Below, piece by piece: positions 37,830 to 47,465 of a stretch of DNA of 64,000 bases. Location of the stretch: positions 3,939,001-4,003,000 of the forward strand of contig NZ_JAUSVF010000001.1 of NCBI RefSeq assembly GCF_030814475.1, read 5' to 3'. Made by a program: the position numbers and the translations under genes. The stretch is from Pararhizobium capsulatum DSM 1112 (GTDB lineage: Bacteria > Pseudomonadota > Alphaproteobacteria > Rhizobiales > Rhizobiaceae). A model generated the notes under the pieces. That model was not told the origin of the DNA and did no database searches. It saw only the letters and a program-made list of their open reading frames with translations. How positions within the stretch are numbered: position 1 is the stretch's first letter; every line of letters begins with the position of its first letter.

Positions 37830-39081
37830 ACTCACCAGTCTGGCATCCCTTCACCCAGCACGGGCTTGAACCGCCGATAAAGCGCATCGTGCAAACCGAT
37901 GGCGCCTGCCTGATCGACGAAGACGGGTCGCGCATCCTCGATGCCATCTCCTCGTGGTGGGTCATCACCCATGGCCACCGGCATCCCGGGATTATGAAGG
38001 CGATACAGGCGGCATGCGAGACCTACGACCAGATCATTTTCGCCGAATACACCCACGAACCCGCCGAGGCCCTGGCACGTGGTCTGCTGGAGATCGCCCC
38101 GGCGGGTCTTCAGCATGTGTTCTATTCCGACAGCGGCTCGACCTGCGTCTGAAAATGGCGCTTGGATTCTTCCACAATTGCGGCACGCCGCGCAGCCGCA
38201 TCTGCGTCATGGAAGACGGCTATCACGGCGACACGATCGGCACGATGTCGGCGGGCGAACGTGGCGTCTTCAACCAAGCCTACCAGCCACTGTTGTTTGG
38301 CGTCGATCGCCTGCCGTTCCCGGCGCCCGGCTGCGAACAGGCAACGCTCCACGCCTTTGAACGCTTTTGCCTCACCGGCCAGGTGGCCGCACTCCTGATC
38401 GAACCGCTCATTCTCGGCGCCGGCGGCATGCGCGCCTATCCGGCGTCGGTCCTCGCTGCGTTAAAGGAAATCGCTGAAAGGCATGGCACCCTGTTAATAG
38501 CAGACGAAGTGATGACGGGCTGGGGGCGTACCGGCAGCCTGTTTGCCTGCGAACAGGCCGGCGTAGCGCCGGATATCCTCTGCACCTCCAAAGGGTTGAC
38601 CGGCGGTTCACTGCCGCTCGCAGCCACGCTCTGCACGGCGCAAATTTTCGACGCGCACCTCTCTACGGACCGTCGCCGCACATTTTTTCATTCCAGTTCC
38701 TACACCGCCAATCCGATCGCGTGCGCCGCCGCGGTCGCCAATCTGGCGGTCTGGAACAACGAGCCGGTACGCGAGCGGGTTGGCACGCTTGAGCGGATGC
38801 AGAGGGAGAAGTTGCCGCGCTTCGAAGCCAATCCGCGCTTCGCCAACGTCCGACAGGTCGGCACGATCACCGCCCTTGACCTTGTGGTACCGGCGGGCGG
38901 CTATCTTTCGCAGGTCGGCCCGCGGCTCAGAGCTTTCTTTCGTGCGCGGAAATTGTTGATCCGACCGCTGGGAAACATCATCTACCTGATGCCACCCTAT
39001 TGTGTCACCACAGCCGACCTCGACCGCGCCTATGACGCGATTGAGGAAGCGGCCGTGTGCTTCGCGGCAGGACAGCTATAA
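37826..39081 (+). pseudogene. bioA: Frameshifted DAPA aminotransferase bioA
   Basis: Two frames together encode one adenosylmethionine-8-amino-7-oxononanoate aminotransferase. The first reads [13 protein letters not shown]...HVFYSDSGST then CV and stops at TGA 38150. The second resumes LKMALGFFHNCGTPRSRI and includes the PLP lysine in CTSKGLTGG. The family reads GST-S/A-VEVALKMAL here, so about ten bases coding VEVA are missing between GTC and CTGAAA. Adding ten bases gives 1266, an exact 421-residue protein, close to the usual 429. Either the gene is broken or this is a sequence error. It overlaps bioD (ATGA) and bioZ (TAATG). Confidence 0.9.
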
Positions 39082-40067
39082 TGGGTGCTCGTTCTTCCCG
39101 CCTTGCGGGGTTTGGCCACAGTGTTCCGGGGCGTCGCGTCGAAAACGCCGAGATCGAGGAAAGCCTTGGCCTTGAACCCGGCTGGATCGAGCGTCGGACC
39201 GGCATCCGCGCGCGGTATTGGGCGGAGCCGGGCGATACACTGTCCGGTCTTGCGGCGAAGGCCGGAGCAGCCGCCATTGACGACGCCGGCATCGCCCGGG
39301 CCGATGTCGCGCTCACGCTTCTCGCCACGTCGACGCCCGATCATCTGCTGCCGCCTTCCGCTCCCCTCCTCGCCCACCGTCTCGGCCTTGCCAATTCCGG
39401 GGCGGTCGATCTGGCTGGTGCCTGTTCTGGTTTTCTCTACGCCCTGACGCTCGCCGACGGCTTTGTCCGCGCGCAGGGTCGGCCGGTACTCGTGGTTGCG
39501 GCCAATATATTGAGCCGCCGCATCAACCCCGCCGAACGGGCAAGCGCCGTGCTGTTCGCCGATGCGGCTGGCGCCGTCGTCCTGATGCCGTCCGGGGACC
39601 CGCAAACAGGGATTCTCGGCGTTGACCTCGCTTCAGATGGCAGTCGATACGGCCTCATCTCAATCCCGGCAGGAGGAAGCAACAGGCCTTTTGCAGCCGA
39701 TGTTGCGGCAAGCGAATGCCTGATGACGATGCGTGATGGGCGGGAGGTGTTTTCCCAGGCCGTCGAAATGATGGGACATTGTGCGGGACGCGCGCTCGAA
39801 GAGGCACGGATGTGCCCCGCGGATATCAGCCACTTCGTTCCGCATCAGGCCAACGCGCGCATTTTCGACGCCGTTTGCAGTCTTCTCGGAATTGAACCGC
39901 AAAAAACCGTTCGTACGATCGTGGAGTATGGAAACTCCTCCGCGGCAACAATCCCGCTTTCTCATTCGCTTGCCCATCGGGCTGCGCCTTTCGCCATCGG
40001 GGAAAAACTACTCCTGACCGCGGCAGGCGCCGGACTGACGGGTGGTGCCTGTATAATCGGGACGTAA
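39081..40067 (+). CDS. bioZ: BioZ, FabH-like 3-oxoacyl-ACP synthase of pimelate synthesis
   Basis: A 328-residue thiolase-fold condensing enzyme. The catalytic triad is visible: Cys in [13 protein letters not shown], His in [11 protein letters not shown] and Asn in [13 protein letters not shown]. BioZ proteins of rhizobia and Agrobacterium are known to start the pimeloyl chain from glutaryl-CoA, replacing BioC/BioH. Its ATG overlaps the bioA stop; a GTG eight codons upstream is inside bioA. It closes the bioBFDAZ operon. Confidence 0.93.
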   Translation: MGARSSRLAGFGHSVPGRRVENAEIEESLGLEPGWIERRTGIRARYWAEPGDTLSGLAAKAGAAAIDDAGIARADVALTLLATSTPDHLLPPSAPLLAHRLGLANSGAVDLAGACSGFLYALTLADGFVRAQGRPVLVVAANILSRRINPAERASAVLFADAAGAVVLMPSGDPQTGILGVDLASDGSRYGLISIPAGGSNRPFAADVAASECLMTMRDGREVFSQAVEMMGHCAGRALEEARMCPADISHFVPHQANARIFDAVCSLLGIEPQKTVRTIVEYGNSSAATIPLSHSLAHRAAPFAIGEKLLLTAAGAGLTGGACIIGT

Positions 40068-40144
40068 AAGATTACAGCGCTTCATTGTTATCGCGCATTC
40101 ATCGATCATCGTCGCGGACGAGCCCGGGCTGCTGTCGTCATGCC

Positions 40145-40735
40145 TCAGGCGATGGTGGGGTAACCTTGGTCAGCGGCCTCCCGATCCAGCTCCGCCAGCA
40201 CTTCATAATCGGCATCGCCGAGCAGGCTGATGCCGCGCAGCGAGAGCGTGTCGCACACTGCGGCAAGCTCAGGATCGGCAATGGTTTCCGAGAGGGCGCG
40301 GCGCAGGATGATGAGGTCCCTGGCCGGCGTCGCGGCGCCGGTGATGAACGGCAGGCCCGGTCCCCGGGGCGTCTCCGCGAGGATTCGTACGCCCGCGACA
40401 CGATCGGGATCGAAACGCAGGGTATTGCCGAAGGTGACGCAATCGATCGCCGCGACATCCGCCTCTCCGCTCGAAACCGCGTCGATGCTCGCCCGGTGGC
40501 CACCGGTCTCCTTGACCGAGGAGAAGAACCGGCCATCGACGGCATGCGGCGCCACGAAGGCCCGAAACAGGTTGTAGCCGGAATTGCTGCCGGGTTCATT
40601 GATGGCGGCCCGTGCGCCGCGCAGTGCATCGAGCCCATAACCGCGAATACGCTTACCGAGCACCTCCCAGAACAGCCGCGTCGCCTCCGCAATCGGGGCC
40701 GGGCTGACATACATGGCGAGACTGGCAAGCGACAT
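40145..40735 (-). pseudogene. Shortened PhnD-like phosphonate/phosphite-type binding protein
   Basis: 196 residues, start MSLASLAMYVSPAP with GGAG eight bases upstream. The part from LRGARAAINEPGSNSGYNLF to AIDCVTFGNTLRFDP and GLPFITGAATP is a PhnD-like (PF12974 type) periplasmic binding fold. Relatives are about 250-290 residues. Here the N-terminal FWEVLGKRI runs straight into GYGLDALRG, so about 60 residues of the first lobe appear to be missing in frame. No signal peptide is seen. It converges on bioZ and has no transporter genes beside it. It is probably a non-functional remnant, though it remains an open frame. Confidence 0.6.
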
Positions 40736-40827
40736 CGGGAAGACTCCGGAAAAACAGTTCGAAAACCTATGCGATACATAGATTTAAACTTTGGAACACC
40801 GCCTCGTTGACGAATCTAGCGAGGCGA

Positions 40828-41871
40828 TCAACCCCGAGCGACGGAAACGCCTGACAAAAATGATCGCGACCCCCAGCGTTGCGCGAGATCCAGGCATTCG
40901 CGCCAGGAAACGATGGCACCCGTGGTTGAAACGCTGCGGAGAGAGACGGCCGCGCAGGCGTGGGCAAGGCGGAGGCTCTCTTGCGTGCTCCAGCTTTCGT
41001 GAATGCCGTAGAGCATGCCGGCTGCAAAGGCATCGCCGGCACCGTTTGCTCCCTTGATCTCGGATTCCGGAATAGCCACGGAAGGCAGGACCGTCCGTTC
41101 GCCATCGCGCGTTACCACGATTGCGAAGGTTGGGCAGTGTACCGCGACGAGCTTCATCGCGCCCTTTTCAAGCACCGCACGCGCCGCCCGTTCGCAGGCA
41201 TCTTGATCCGTCGTATCACCACGGATCGTCTCGATACCGGCAATTGCCCCGATCTCCAGGTCGTTGACGACAAGGAAATCGAGATGCGGCAGGCAGGGCA
41301 TCACCAGGGCGGCCATCAGCCGCTTTTCGACGCTCGCAAGCTCCAGATTGGTCATCAGACCCGCGGCCCGCGCCGCCTTGAGGACTGCGACCCATCCGTT
41401 CGGTTCGTCCTTCCACGGCGCATCGAGAATACGGTGCACCCCGGGCAGACCGAGATGCAGATAGCGCATCGTTGTGGTCGAAAAGTTGAAGTGATCGGGC
41501 GTCAGAAGGGCCGCGGTACCCGCATGGAAGATGTGGGTACGCCGATGCGACTTGCGCGAGACATAGGCATCGCAGAACTGCGTGGCAGCATCCGTTACCA
41601 CCATCTGGCTGACATCAAGCCCCGCCGCCGCGGCGGTATCCCTGAGATAGCGGCCATCGTCGTCATCCCCGACAAGCCCGATCGTCTCGATCGGGATCGA
41701 CGGGTCGAGATGCTTGATGTCAAGCGCCAGGTTGCAGCTCGATCCACCGCCATGGCGCTCTTCCTCGAAGAGCTCGGCGAGGCCGTCCTCGCCCGGCCAA
41801 TGGCTGACGCTGCGGTTATAATCCACGCACCATGTACCGCCGGTGAGAATACCCCGCCTCTCGCTCATCAT
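40828..41871 (-). CDS. PfkB-family carbohydrate kinase
   Basis: A 347-residue ribokinase/PfkB-type sugar kinase: N-terminal GILTGGTWCVDYN, substrate loop GGGSSCNLALDIKHL and the ATP/anion-hole motif KGANGAGDAFAAGML with the catalytic aspartate. Its start overlaps the stop of the aldolase gene upstream. It is the last gene of the importer operon and would phosphorylate the imported sugar, which the aldolase could then split. The longer frame to 42123 is inside the aldolase gene. Confidence 0.9.
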   Translation of the reverse strand: MMSERRGILTGGTWCVDYNRSVSHWPGEDGLAELFEEERHGGGSSCNLALDIKHLDPSIPIETIGLVGDDDDGRYLRDTAAAAGLDVSQMVVTDAATQFCDAYVSRKSHRRTHIFHAGTAALLTPDHFNFSTTTMRYLHLGLPGVHRILDAPWKDEPNGWVAVLKAARAAGLMTNLELASVEKRLMAALVMPCLPHLDFLVVNDLEIGAIAGIETIRGDTTDQDACERAARAVLEKGAMKLVAVHCPTFAIVVTRDGERTVLPSVAIPESEIKGANGAGDAFAAGMLYGIHESWSTQESLRLAHACAAVSLRSVSTTGAIVSWRECLDLAQRWGSRSFLSGVSVARG

Positions 41872-42899
41872 TTGGTCTGTTCCGCCTTGAGGACGGCTTC
41901 GGTGACGGCGTTGTCGGCGGAAAGGTCGCGGTGCGGCGCAATGCCGTCCTTCTGCAGGCTGCCGTGATAGGCCTTGACCGCCTCTCCCGGCAGGATACTG
42001 CCGGAAGCGACCTCGCGCATGAACCGCACCATGGCAAGCGGATCTTCCGCCAGATTGATCTTGCGGCCGAAGAGTGCGACGCGGGCACCATATTTTTCGG
42101 CCTGATAGAGCAGCTCGAAGCAATCGCGGGTCGTGCCGGCTCCGCCGCCGAGAACGCCGACGATGACACTCGGATCGTACGATGCGAGTTCATCCAGCGC
42201 CTTTGCGCCATTGTACGGGATCTTCAGGAACTGCGGACGATCCGCTTTCATCACGCCCGCAAGGCAGCGCATCATGACGTCGTTGACGTAATGCGGCTGC
42301 AGCTCCGGATCGATCCCGGAATCGACGTTCGGGTTGAAGACCTCGAGGAAGTATTTGAAATTGTTGCGCGCGGCATCGTCGCGAAAATCGGCGAACGCTT
42401 CCAGCGCGTGATAGTCATGGTCGAGATCGTTGTTGAAGGTGATGGAATAGAGGCCGAGATCCGTGCCGGTGATCGGAGCGCCGGGGGCGGGATCGATGGT
42501 GCCGGTGGCGACACGGGAGAGCGACGCGGAGCGGAACGCCCGGGACGGCTGCTTGGCATAGGTCGCACCGCGGCAAACCCAGACATCCGTCGTGTCATTG
42601 GCGCGGATCGCCGGCTTGACCGCACTGCCCCGGAAGACGCCCATGTCGGTCAGTGCTTCCATGTTGGAGGCCGATGTCAGCATGATATCGACGATATCCT
42701 GCTCGACGACGGCGCGGATGTTTTCGAGGAATTCCGGGCGCGTGTAGTGGCGCGACCAGCTTCCATCCTTCTGGCGCTTGGGGCCGCAGGAGGTCATGCT
42801 AGGGCCCATATCGCCGTCCTTTGCGTCAGCGATGATGAAGTCGTTGCGGGTATATTGGCCGGCACGGATGCGTGCGAGCTTCTGATCCAGGCGATACAT
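41868..42899 (-). CDS. Putative class I phospho-sugar aldolase
   Basis: A 343-residue protein with features of a DeoC/LacD-type TIM barrel: KYFLEVFNPNV, FLKIPYNGAKALDEL with a candidate Schiff-base lysine, VIVGVLGGGAGTTRDCFELL (phosphate-binding glycine loop) and GARVALFGRKINLAEDPL. I assign the family by motif, not by a named relative. It lies 50 bases after the ATPase gene and is translationally coupled to the PfkB kinase, suggesting a kinase-aldolase route for the imported sugar. Confidence 0.65.
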   Translation of the reverse strand: MYRLDQKLARIRAGQYTRNDFIIADAKDGDMGPSMTSCGPKRQKDGSWSRHYTRPEFLENIRAVVEQDIVDIMLTSASNMEALTDMGVFRGSAVKPAIRANDTTDVWVCRGATYAKQPSRAFRSASLSRVATGTIDPAPGAPITGTDLGLYSITFNNDLDHDYHALEAFADFRDDAARNNFKYFLEVFNPNVDSGIDPELQPHYVNDVMMRCLAGVMKADRPQFLKIPYNGAKALDELASYDPSVIVGVLGGGAGTTRDCFELLYQAEKYGARVALFGRKINLAEDPLAMVRFMREVASGSILPGEAVKAYHGSLQKDGIAPHRDLSADNAVTEAVLKAEQTK

Positions 42900-42949
42900 G
42901 ATTTGCTCCGTTCGATGGGGTCCGGCCCGAAAGAGCCGGACAGGATTTT

Positions 42950-43732
42950 TCAGGCGGTCGCGGCACCGGTCATGATGGCGACCACGTCGTTCATGGTGTG
43001 GGTCTTCGGCGTGACGACAGCGGCACGCCGGCCAAGCCGCATGATGTGGATGCGGTCGGCAAGGTCGAAGACATTGGGCATGTTGTGACTGATCAGCACG
43101 ACGGGCAGGCCGCGATCACGAATGGACCGGATGAGCTCCAGCACCTGCCCCGTCTCGCGCACGCCAAGTGCTGCGGTCGGCTCGTCCATGATCACCAGCT
43201 TGCGCGCGAAGAGAGCCGCGCGGGCAACGGCCACCCCCTGGCGCTGGCCGCCGGACAGCATTTCCACGGGATTGTCGATTGCGGGCAGGCGGAACTTCAG
43301 CTCGTTCATCGCCTTGCGCGCTTCCTCCCGCATCCGCTTCTTGTCGAGGCGGCGGAAGAGGCTGCCCATGATGCCCGGCCTGCGCAGTTCGCGACCGAGA
43401 AAGAGATTCGAGGCGATATCGAGCGCAGGCGCCACGGCAAGGTCCTGATAGACGGTCTCGATCCCGGCATGGCGGGCATCGAGCGGTCCCCGGAAATGAA
43501 CAGGCTCGCCATCGAGAAGGATCTCGCCGCTGGTCGGATGCAAGGCCCCAGTCAGCGCCTTGATCAGCGTGCTCTTGCCGGCGCCGTTATCGCCGACCAC
43601 GGCGAGGATTTCGCCGGCCCGCAATTCGAAATCGACGCCATCGAGAGCCGTGACATGACCATAGGTCTTCACGACATTGCGTGCTTCCAGAACCACGCGC
43701 GGCATAACGTCATGTGCGATATCGGCCGCCAT
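42950..43732 (-). CDS. Single-domain sugar ABC ATPase (FrcA-like)
   Basis: A 260-residue ATPase, half the length of RbsA: Walker A GDNGAGKST, Q-loop TVYQDLAVAPAL, signature LSGGQRQGV, Walker B LVIMDEPTAALG and H-switch LISHN. Single-domain ATPases of this size paired with an RbsC-type permease are known from the fructose importer FrcBCA of Sinorhizobium. Its ATG overlaps the permease stop (TAATG). Confidence 0.91.
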   Translation of the reverse strand: MAADIAHDVMPRVVLEARNVVKTYGHVTALDGVDFELRAGEILAVVGDNGAGKSTLIKALTGALHPTSGEILLDGEPVHFRGPLDARHAGIETVYQDLAVAPALDIASNLFLGRELRRPGIMGSLFRRLDKKRMREEARKAMNELKFRLPAIDNPVEMLSGGQRQGVAVARAALFARKLVIMDEPTAALGVRETGQVLELIRSIRDRGLPVVLISHNMPNVFDLADRIHIMRLGRRAAVVTPKTHTMNDVVAIMTGAATA

Positions 43733-44718
43733 TATCGTCTCCTCCGGGACATCTGGTCGAGCGCGACGGCGATGATGACGAGGATACCCGTCACGAGGTC
43801 CTGCCAGAGCGGGTCGATGCCGGCGAGGGTCAGGCCGTTGCGCAGCACGCCGACGATCAGGGCGCCGATCAGCGTGCCTATCAGGCCGCCGCGACCGCCA
43901 AAAAGGCTGGTGCCGCCGATGACGACCGCGGTGATGGAATCGAGGTTTGCGGTCTGCATCGCGTTGGGATCGGCATTGGGGATGCGTCCGAGCGCCAGCC
44001 AGGCGCCGATGCCATAGATGAGGCCTGCAAGCACATAGACGGACATGAGGTGCCGCCGGACCGGAATGCCGACAAGGCGGGCTGCCTCGGGGTTATTGCC
44101 GATGGCATAGACATGCCGGCCCCATTTCGTCTCATTCAGGAAATACCAGACGACGGCGTAGAGCGCGAACATGATCACCACGCCATAGGTGATGACAAAG
44201 CCGCTGAGCTTCATCGTATTACCCGTCCAGGACAGGAACGGATCACGCACCGCAAAGGCGCCGCCTTCCGAGATCAGCCGAAGGGCTGCAGTCAAAATGC
44301 CGAGAATGCCGAGCGTGACGATGAAGGGTGGAAGCCTGAGCCCGCTGACGAGCCCGCCGGCCGCAAGCCCGGATATCGTGCAGATCAGGATTGCAAAACT
44401 CATCGAAAGAACCGGATCGTAGCCGAGATTGACCAGCTTGCCGGCAACGATCGTGCCGAGCACGCAGATCGCACCGACGGCGAGATCTATGCCGGCCGTC
44501 AGGATCACCAGCGTCTGGCCTATGGCCAGGACACCGATTATAACGGTCTGCTGCAGGATGATCGACAGGTTGTGGGTTGCGAGAAATCTTGGATTCGTGA
44601 AGGCGAAAATCACGCAGAACGCGATGAGAACCAGGAACGGGCCCGCCGAAGGAGCGCCGAGAATGCGGGCCTTCCAGCTTCTCGGCGCATCGGTCGCGGA
44701 AGCAATGACTGTGGTCAT
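43732..44718 (-). CDS. Sugar ABC importer permease (FrcC/RbsC-like)
   Basis: A 328-residue BPD_transp_2 permease with the hallmark IGQTLVILTAGIDLAVGAICV near residues 65-85 and TAVVIGGTSLFGGRGGLIGTLIGA near the C-terminus. The start at 44718 has GAGG five bases before it; the open frame upstream of it covers the intergenic region only. It lies between the binding protein and the ATPase of an frc-like importer. Confidence 0.91.
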   Translation of the reverse strand: MTTVIASATDAPRSWKARILGAPSAGPFLVLIAFCVIFAFTNPRFLATHNLSIILQQTVIIGVLAIGQTLVILTAGIDLAVGAICVLGTIVAGKLVNLGYDPVLSMSFAILICTISGLAAGGLVSGLRLPPFIVTLGILGILTAALRLISEGGAFAVRDPFLSWTGNTMKLSGFVITYGVVIMFALYAVVWYFLNETKWGRHVYAIGNNPEAARLVGIPVRRHLMSVYVLAGLIYGIGAWLALGRIPNADPNAMQTANLDSITAVVIGGTSLFGGRGGLIGTLIGALIVGVLRNGLTLAGIDPLWQDLVTGILVIIAVALDQMSRRRR

Positions 44719-44840
44719 GCAAACCTCATGCATCAGGGTCTTGTGCGACAGGCTTGAGCCGTCCGCGCGGGGCGAACGATCGCCCGGCCGGGACCGCGAC
44801 CGGCACGAGGCCTGACGCGATCCCGCCGGGAGAAACAGGA

Positions 44841-45854
44841 TCAATCACCCCAGCAGTTTTCCAGACCCCAGGCGGTGTCCTTGGATTCCAGACCATCGAC
44901 AGGCTTGTCGGTGATCAGGAACGAGCCGGTGTTGACGAAACCGCTCGGCTTCTTGCCGGAGGCCGCATAGTCGGCGACGGCATCGACGCCCATCGACGCC
45001 ATCTTGTGGGGGAACTGCATGACGGTGGCGGCGATCTTGCCATCCTTGACGTCGCGAACGCCGGCGCAGCCGCCGTCGATCGAGGTCAGCATCACGTCGC
45101 TTTCCTTGCCGAAGGATTTCAACGCCGCATAGGCGCCGGCTGCGGCCGGCTCGTTGATCGTGTAGACGGCATTGATGTCGCCATTCTTGGAGAGCAGATT
45201 CTCCATGCCGACTTGCCCCTTATCCTGCGCCCCATTGGTAATGGCAGCACCGGCAATCGATGGATCGCCCTCGGCGATGCCGAAGCCCTTCAGGTAGCCG
45301 TCATGGCGGAAGGTATCAACCGTGCCGCCGGGGGTCCCGTCGAGCATGGCAACCACGGCCTTCTTGTCGCCCATTGCCTTGCGGGCATAGGTACCCTGCT
45401 GCACGCCGGCTTCGAAATTGTCTGTCGCGAAGGTGGCGTCGACGGCATCGGCCGGGTCGGTTGCCGTATCGAGCGCGATCACCAGCACACCGGCTTCGCG
45501 CGCCTTCTTGATGATATCGAGCATGCCGGACGAGTTGTTCGGCGTAACGAGAATGCCCTTGGCGCCGGCACTGATCAGATCCTCGATCGCGGCGACCTGC
45601 CCTTCGTTGTCGCCGTCGAACTTGCCGGCACGGGCGATCAGTTTCAGGCCCTTTTCCTTGGCGCGGGCCTCGGCAGCCTGACGCATCTTGACGAAGAACG
45701 GGTTAACCTCCGTCTTGGTGACGAGGCCGACGATGACCTCCTGTGCGGAAGCCGCGCCTGCGCCAAGGGCAAGACCGACAGAGAGACCGAGCGCGCTGAT
45801 GCCGGCCCGGACGAAATTGGAACGTGCGGAAATGCGCATGCAATGAAGCGACAT
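44841..45854 (-). CDS. Sugar-binding protein (FrcB/RbsB-like)
   Basis: A 337-residue Peripla_BP_4 protein with signal peptide (MSLHCMRISARSNFVRAGIS, hydrophobic ALGLSVGLALGAGAASA, cleavage before QEVIVG). Mature motifs: TKTEVNPFFVKMRQAAEARAKEKG, GAKGILVTPNNSSGM and VIALDTATDPADAVDATFATDN. GGGAGG lies five bases before the start. It opens the minus-strand operon permease-ATPase-aldolase-kinase and is divergent from a ROK regulator. Confidence 0.93.
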   Translation of the reverse strand: MSLHCMRISARSNFVRAGISALGLSVGLALGAGAASAQEVIVGLVTKTEVNPFFVKMRQAAEARAKEKGLKLIARAGKFDGDNEGQVAAIEDLISAGAKGILVTPNNSSGMLDIIKKAREAGVLVIALDTATDPADAVDATFATDNFEAGVQQGTYARKAMGDKKAVVAMLDGTPGGTVDTFRHDGYLKGFGIAEGDPSIAGAAITNGAQDKGQVGMENLLSKNGDINAVYTINEPAAAGAYAALKSFGKESDVMLTSIDGGCAGVRDVKDGKIAATVMQFPHKMASMGVDAVADYAASGKKPSGFVNTGSFLITDKPVDGLESKDTAWGLENCWGD

Positions 45855-46189
45855 GAATTCCTCCCAAAAGTGCAATGCCATCGAGCCCCTCCGGCCCCTG
45901 GCGAGCTTGGCCTCTCCTCAAAGGCCAAGGGGATTAGGTCATCACTTTTGCATAAAGTCAAATAGCAAAATCGAATCTTTTGTATATTTTTATACAAATA
46001 TTGCATCGCAATCAAATTATTGGCACGTTGCCGCAGAGCAGCATGGCTGCCGTGCCACCCCAAACCAAAAACCAACATGGAAATGCAATATTATGTCTGA
46101 AATTATACATAACTACCCATCCGCAGAAAAACTCTCGCTTTATCTCCGCTCGCGTTGCCGCTAAACCGGGATAGGATCAGGAGTTTGGA
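45855..46189. promoter_or_regulatory. Divergent promoter region of the frc-like operon
   Basis: A 335-base AT-rich gap between the binding protein and the ROK regulator. It contains the palindrome at 45979-45998 and no credible gene. Confidence 0.5.
45979..45998. promoter_or_regulatory. Candidate ROK operator palindrome
   Basis: TTTGTATA (45979-45986), four bases, then its exact reverse complement TATACAAA (45991-45998). It is placed between the divergent binding-protein and ROK regulator genes, the expected site for a repressor. Confidence 0.55.
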
Positions 46190-47425
46190 ATGGGCAGGCC
46201 AGGATCGGGACACGGCAAGCCGACGCTGGAAGACGCGGGCGGCATACTTTCTCTGATCGCCACCCGGAGCGCATCATCGCGAGCCGAGCTGCTGCAGGCG
46301 TCCGGCCTGTCGCGCGTCACCGTCACCCAGCGCCTGAACGCACTGCTGCTCAGTGGCCTCGTGCACGAAGCGGAGGAAACCCTGCCGAGCGGCGGAAGAC
46401 CGACGCGGGTGCTGGCCATCAATGCCACAAGCGGCTTCGTGCTCGTCGCCAATATCGGCGAGACGCACATCCACCTCGCCGCCATGGATCTCAAGCCAGC
46501 TGTTATCGGGCAGACGACGCTCCCCTTCACCGTCGAAAGCGGACCTCACATCACCCTGACACAGATCGAGGAGGCATTTGCCTATCTGGCAGCGGAGGCG
46601 GAAAAGACCCACGGTTTCTTCGTCGGCATCAGCCTCAGCCTGCCGACACCGGTGGATTTCAAACGTGGCTGCGTGGTTGGCCCATCCGTTCTGCACGGCT
46701 GGGACGACTACGATATTATCGGCCGCCTCCGGGTTCGTTTCGACGTTCCCGTCTATGTCGAAAACGACGTGAACCTGATGACGATCTGCGAGCACAAGCG
46801 CCGCTTCCCGACCGTCGAAGACATGCTGTTCGTCAAGGCCGGCACCGGCATCGGCAGCGGCATGATAGCGGGGGGCCGCATGTTTCGCGGTGCACAGGGC
46901 GCTGCCGGTGATATCGGTCATATCCAGTTCCTGTCCGGTGATGCTCCCCTCTGTCGCTGCGGCAAGTTCGGCTGCATAGAGGCGCGCGCGGCCGGCTGGG
47001 CGATTGCCCGTGATCTTTCCGCCCGCGGCTTCAAGGCAGAAACCGCCCGCGACGTGATCGAACTCGTAGAGCAGCGCAAACCCGAGGCTTTGATGCTGCT
47101 GAGAGCCGCGGGGCGGACGATCGGCGAAGTCATCTCGGATGTCGTCAGCATCATCAACCCGAGCCTCATCGTCATCGGCGGAACGCTGGCACAGGGCGGC
47201 GACCTGTTGCTGTCGGGCGTGCGCGAATTGGTCTACCAGCGTTGCCTGCCGCTGGCGACCCGCGACCTCTCCATCGAACTTTCTACCGCGCAGGAAGACA
47301 GTGCCATGTTCGGCGCTGCTTACCTGTTGCTGGAGGATGCTTTCGCACAAACGAACATCAGCCGCCTGATCGAACGTTTTGCCACGCGCGCCTCCAACCA
47401 CGCCCCCCAGGGCCAGCGCGCCTGA
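46190..47425 (+). CDS. ROK-family transcriptional regulator (FrcR-like)
   Basis: A 411-residue regulator: winged helix at about residues 17-60 (SRAELLQASGLSRVTVTQRLNALLLSGLV), then a ROK domain with VKAGTGIGSGMIAGG, zinc motif CRCGKFGCIEA and the late INPSLIVIGGTLAQGG. It is divergent from the sugar importer operon starting at 45854, the same layout as frcR and frcB in Sinorhizobium. It probably represses that operon until the sugar binds. Confidence 0.9.
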   Translation: MGRPGSGHGKPTLEDAGGILSLIATRSASSRAELLQASGLSRVTVTQRLNALLLSGLVHEAEETLPSGGRPTRVLAINATSGFVLVANIGETHIHLAAMDLKPAVIGQTTLPFTVESGPHITLTQIEEAFAYLAAEAEKTHGFFVGISLSLPTPVDFKRGCVVGPSVLHGWDDYDIIGRLRVRFDVPVYVENDVNLMTICEHKRRFPTVEDMLFVKAGTGIGSGMIAGGRMFRGAQGAAGDIGHIQFLSGDAPLCRCGKFGCIEARAAGWAIARDLSARGFKAETARDVIELVEQRKPEALMLLRAAGRTIGEVISDVVSIINPSLIVIGGTLAQGGDLLLSGVRELVYQRCLPLATRDLSIELSTAQEDSAMFGAAYLLLEDAFAQTNISRLIERFATRASNHAPQGQRA

Positions 47426-47465
47426 GACCCCTACTCACCATTTTACGCGACCTCATCCAAAAACG

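Noticed and set aside
40138..40779. 213-codon alternative minus-strand frame over the PhnD-like gene
   Set aside because: It is a shifted frame rich in Arg/Ser/Pro; the neighbouring frame contains the recognisable binding-protein motifs.
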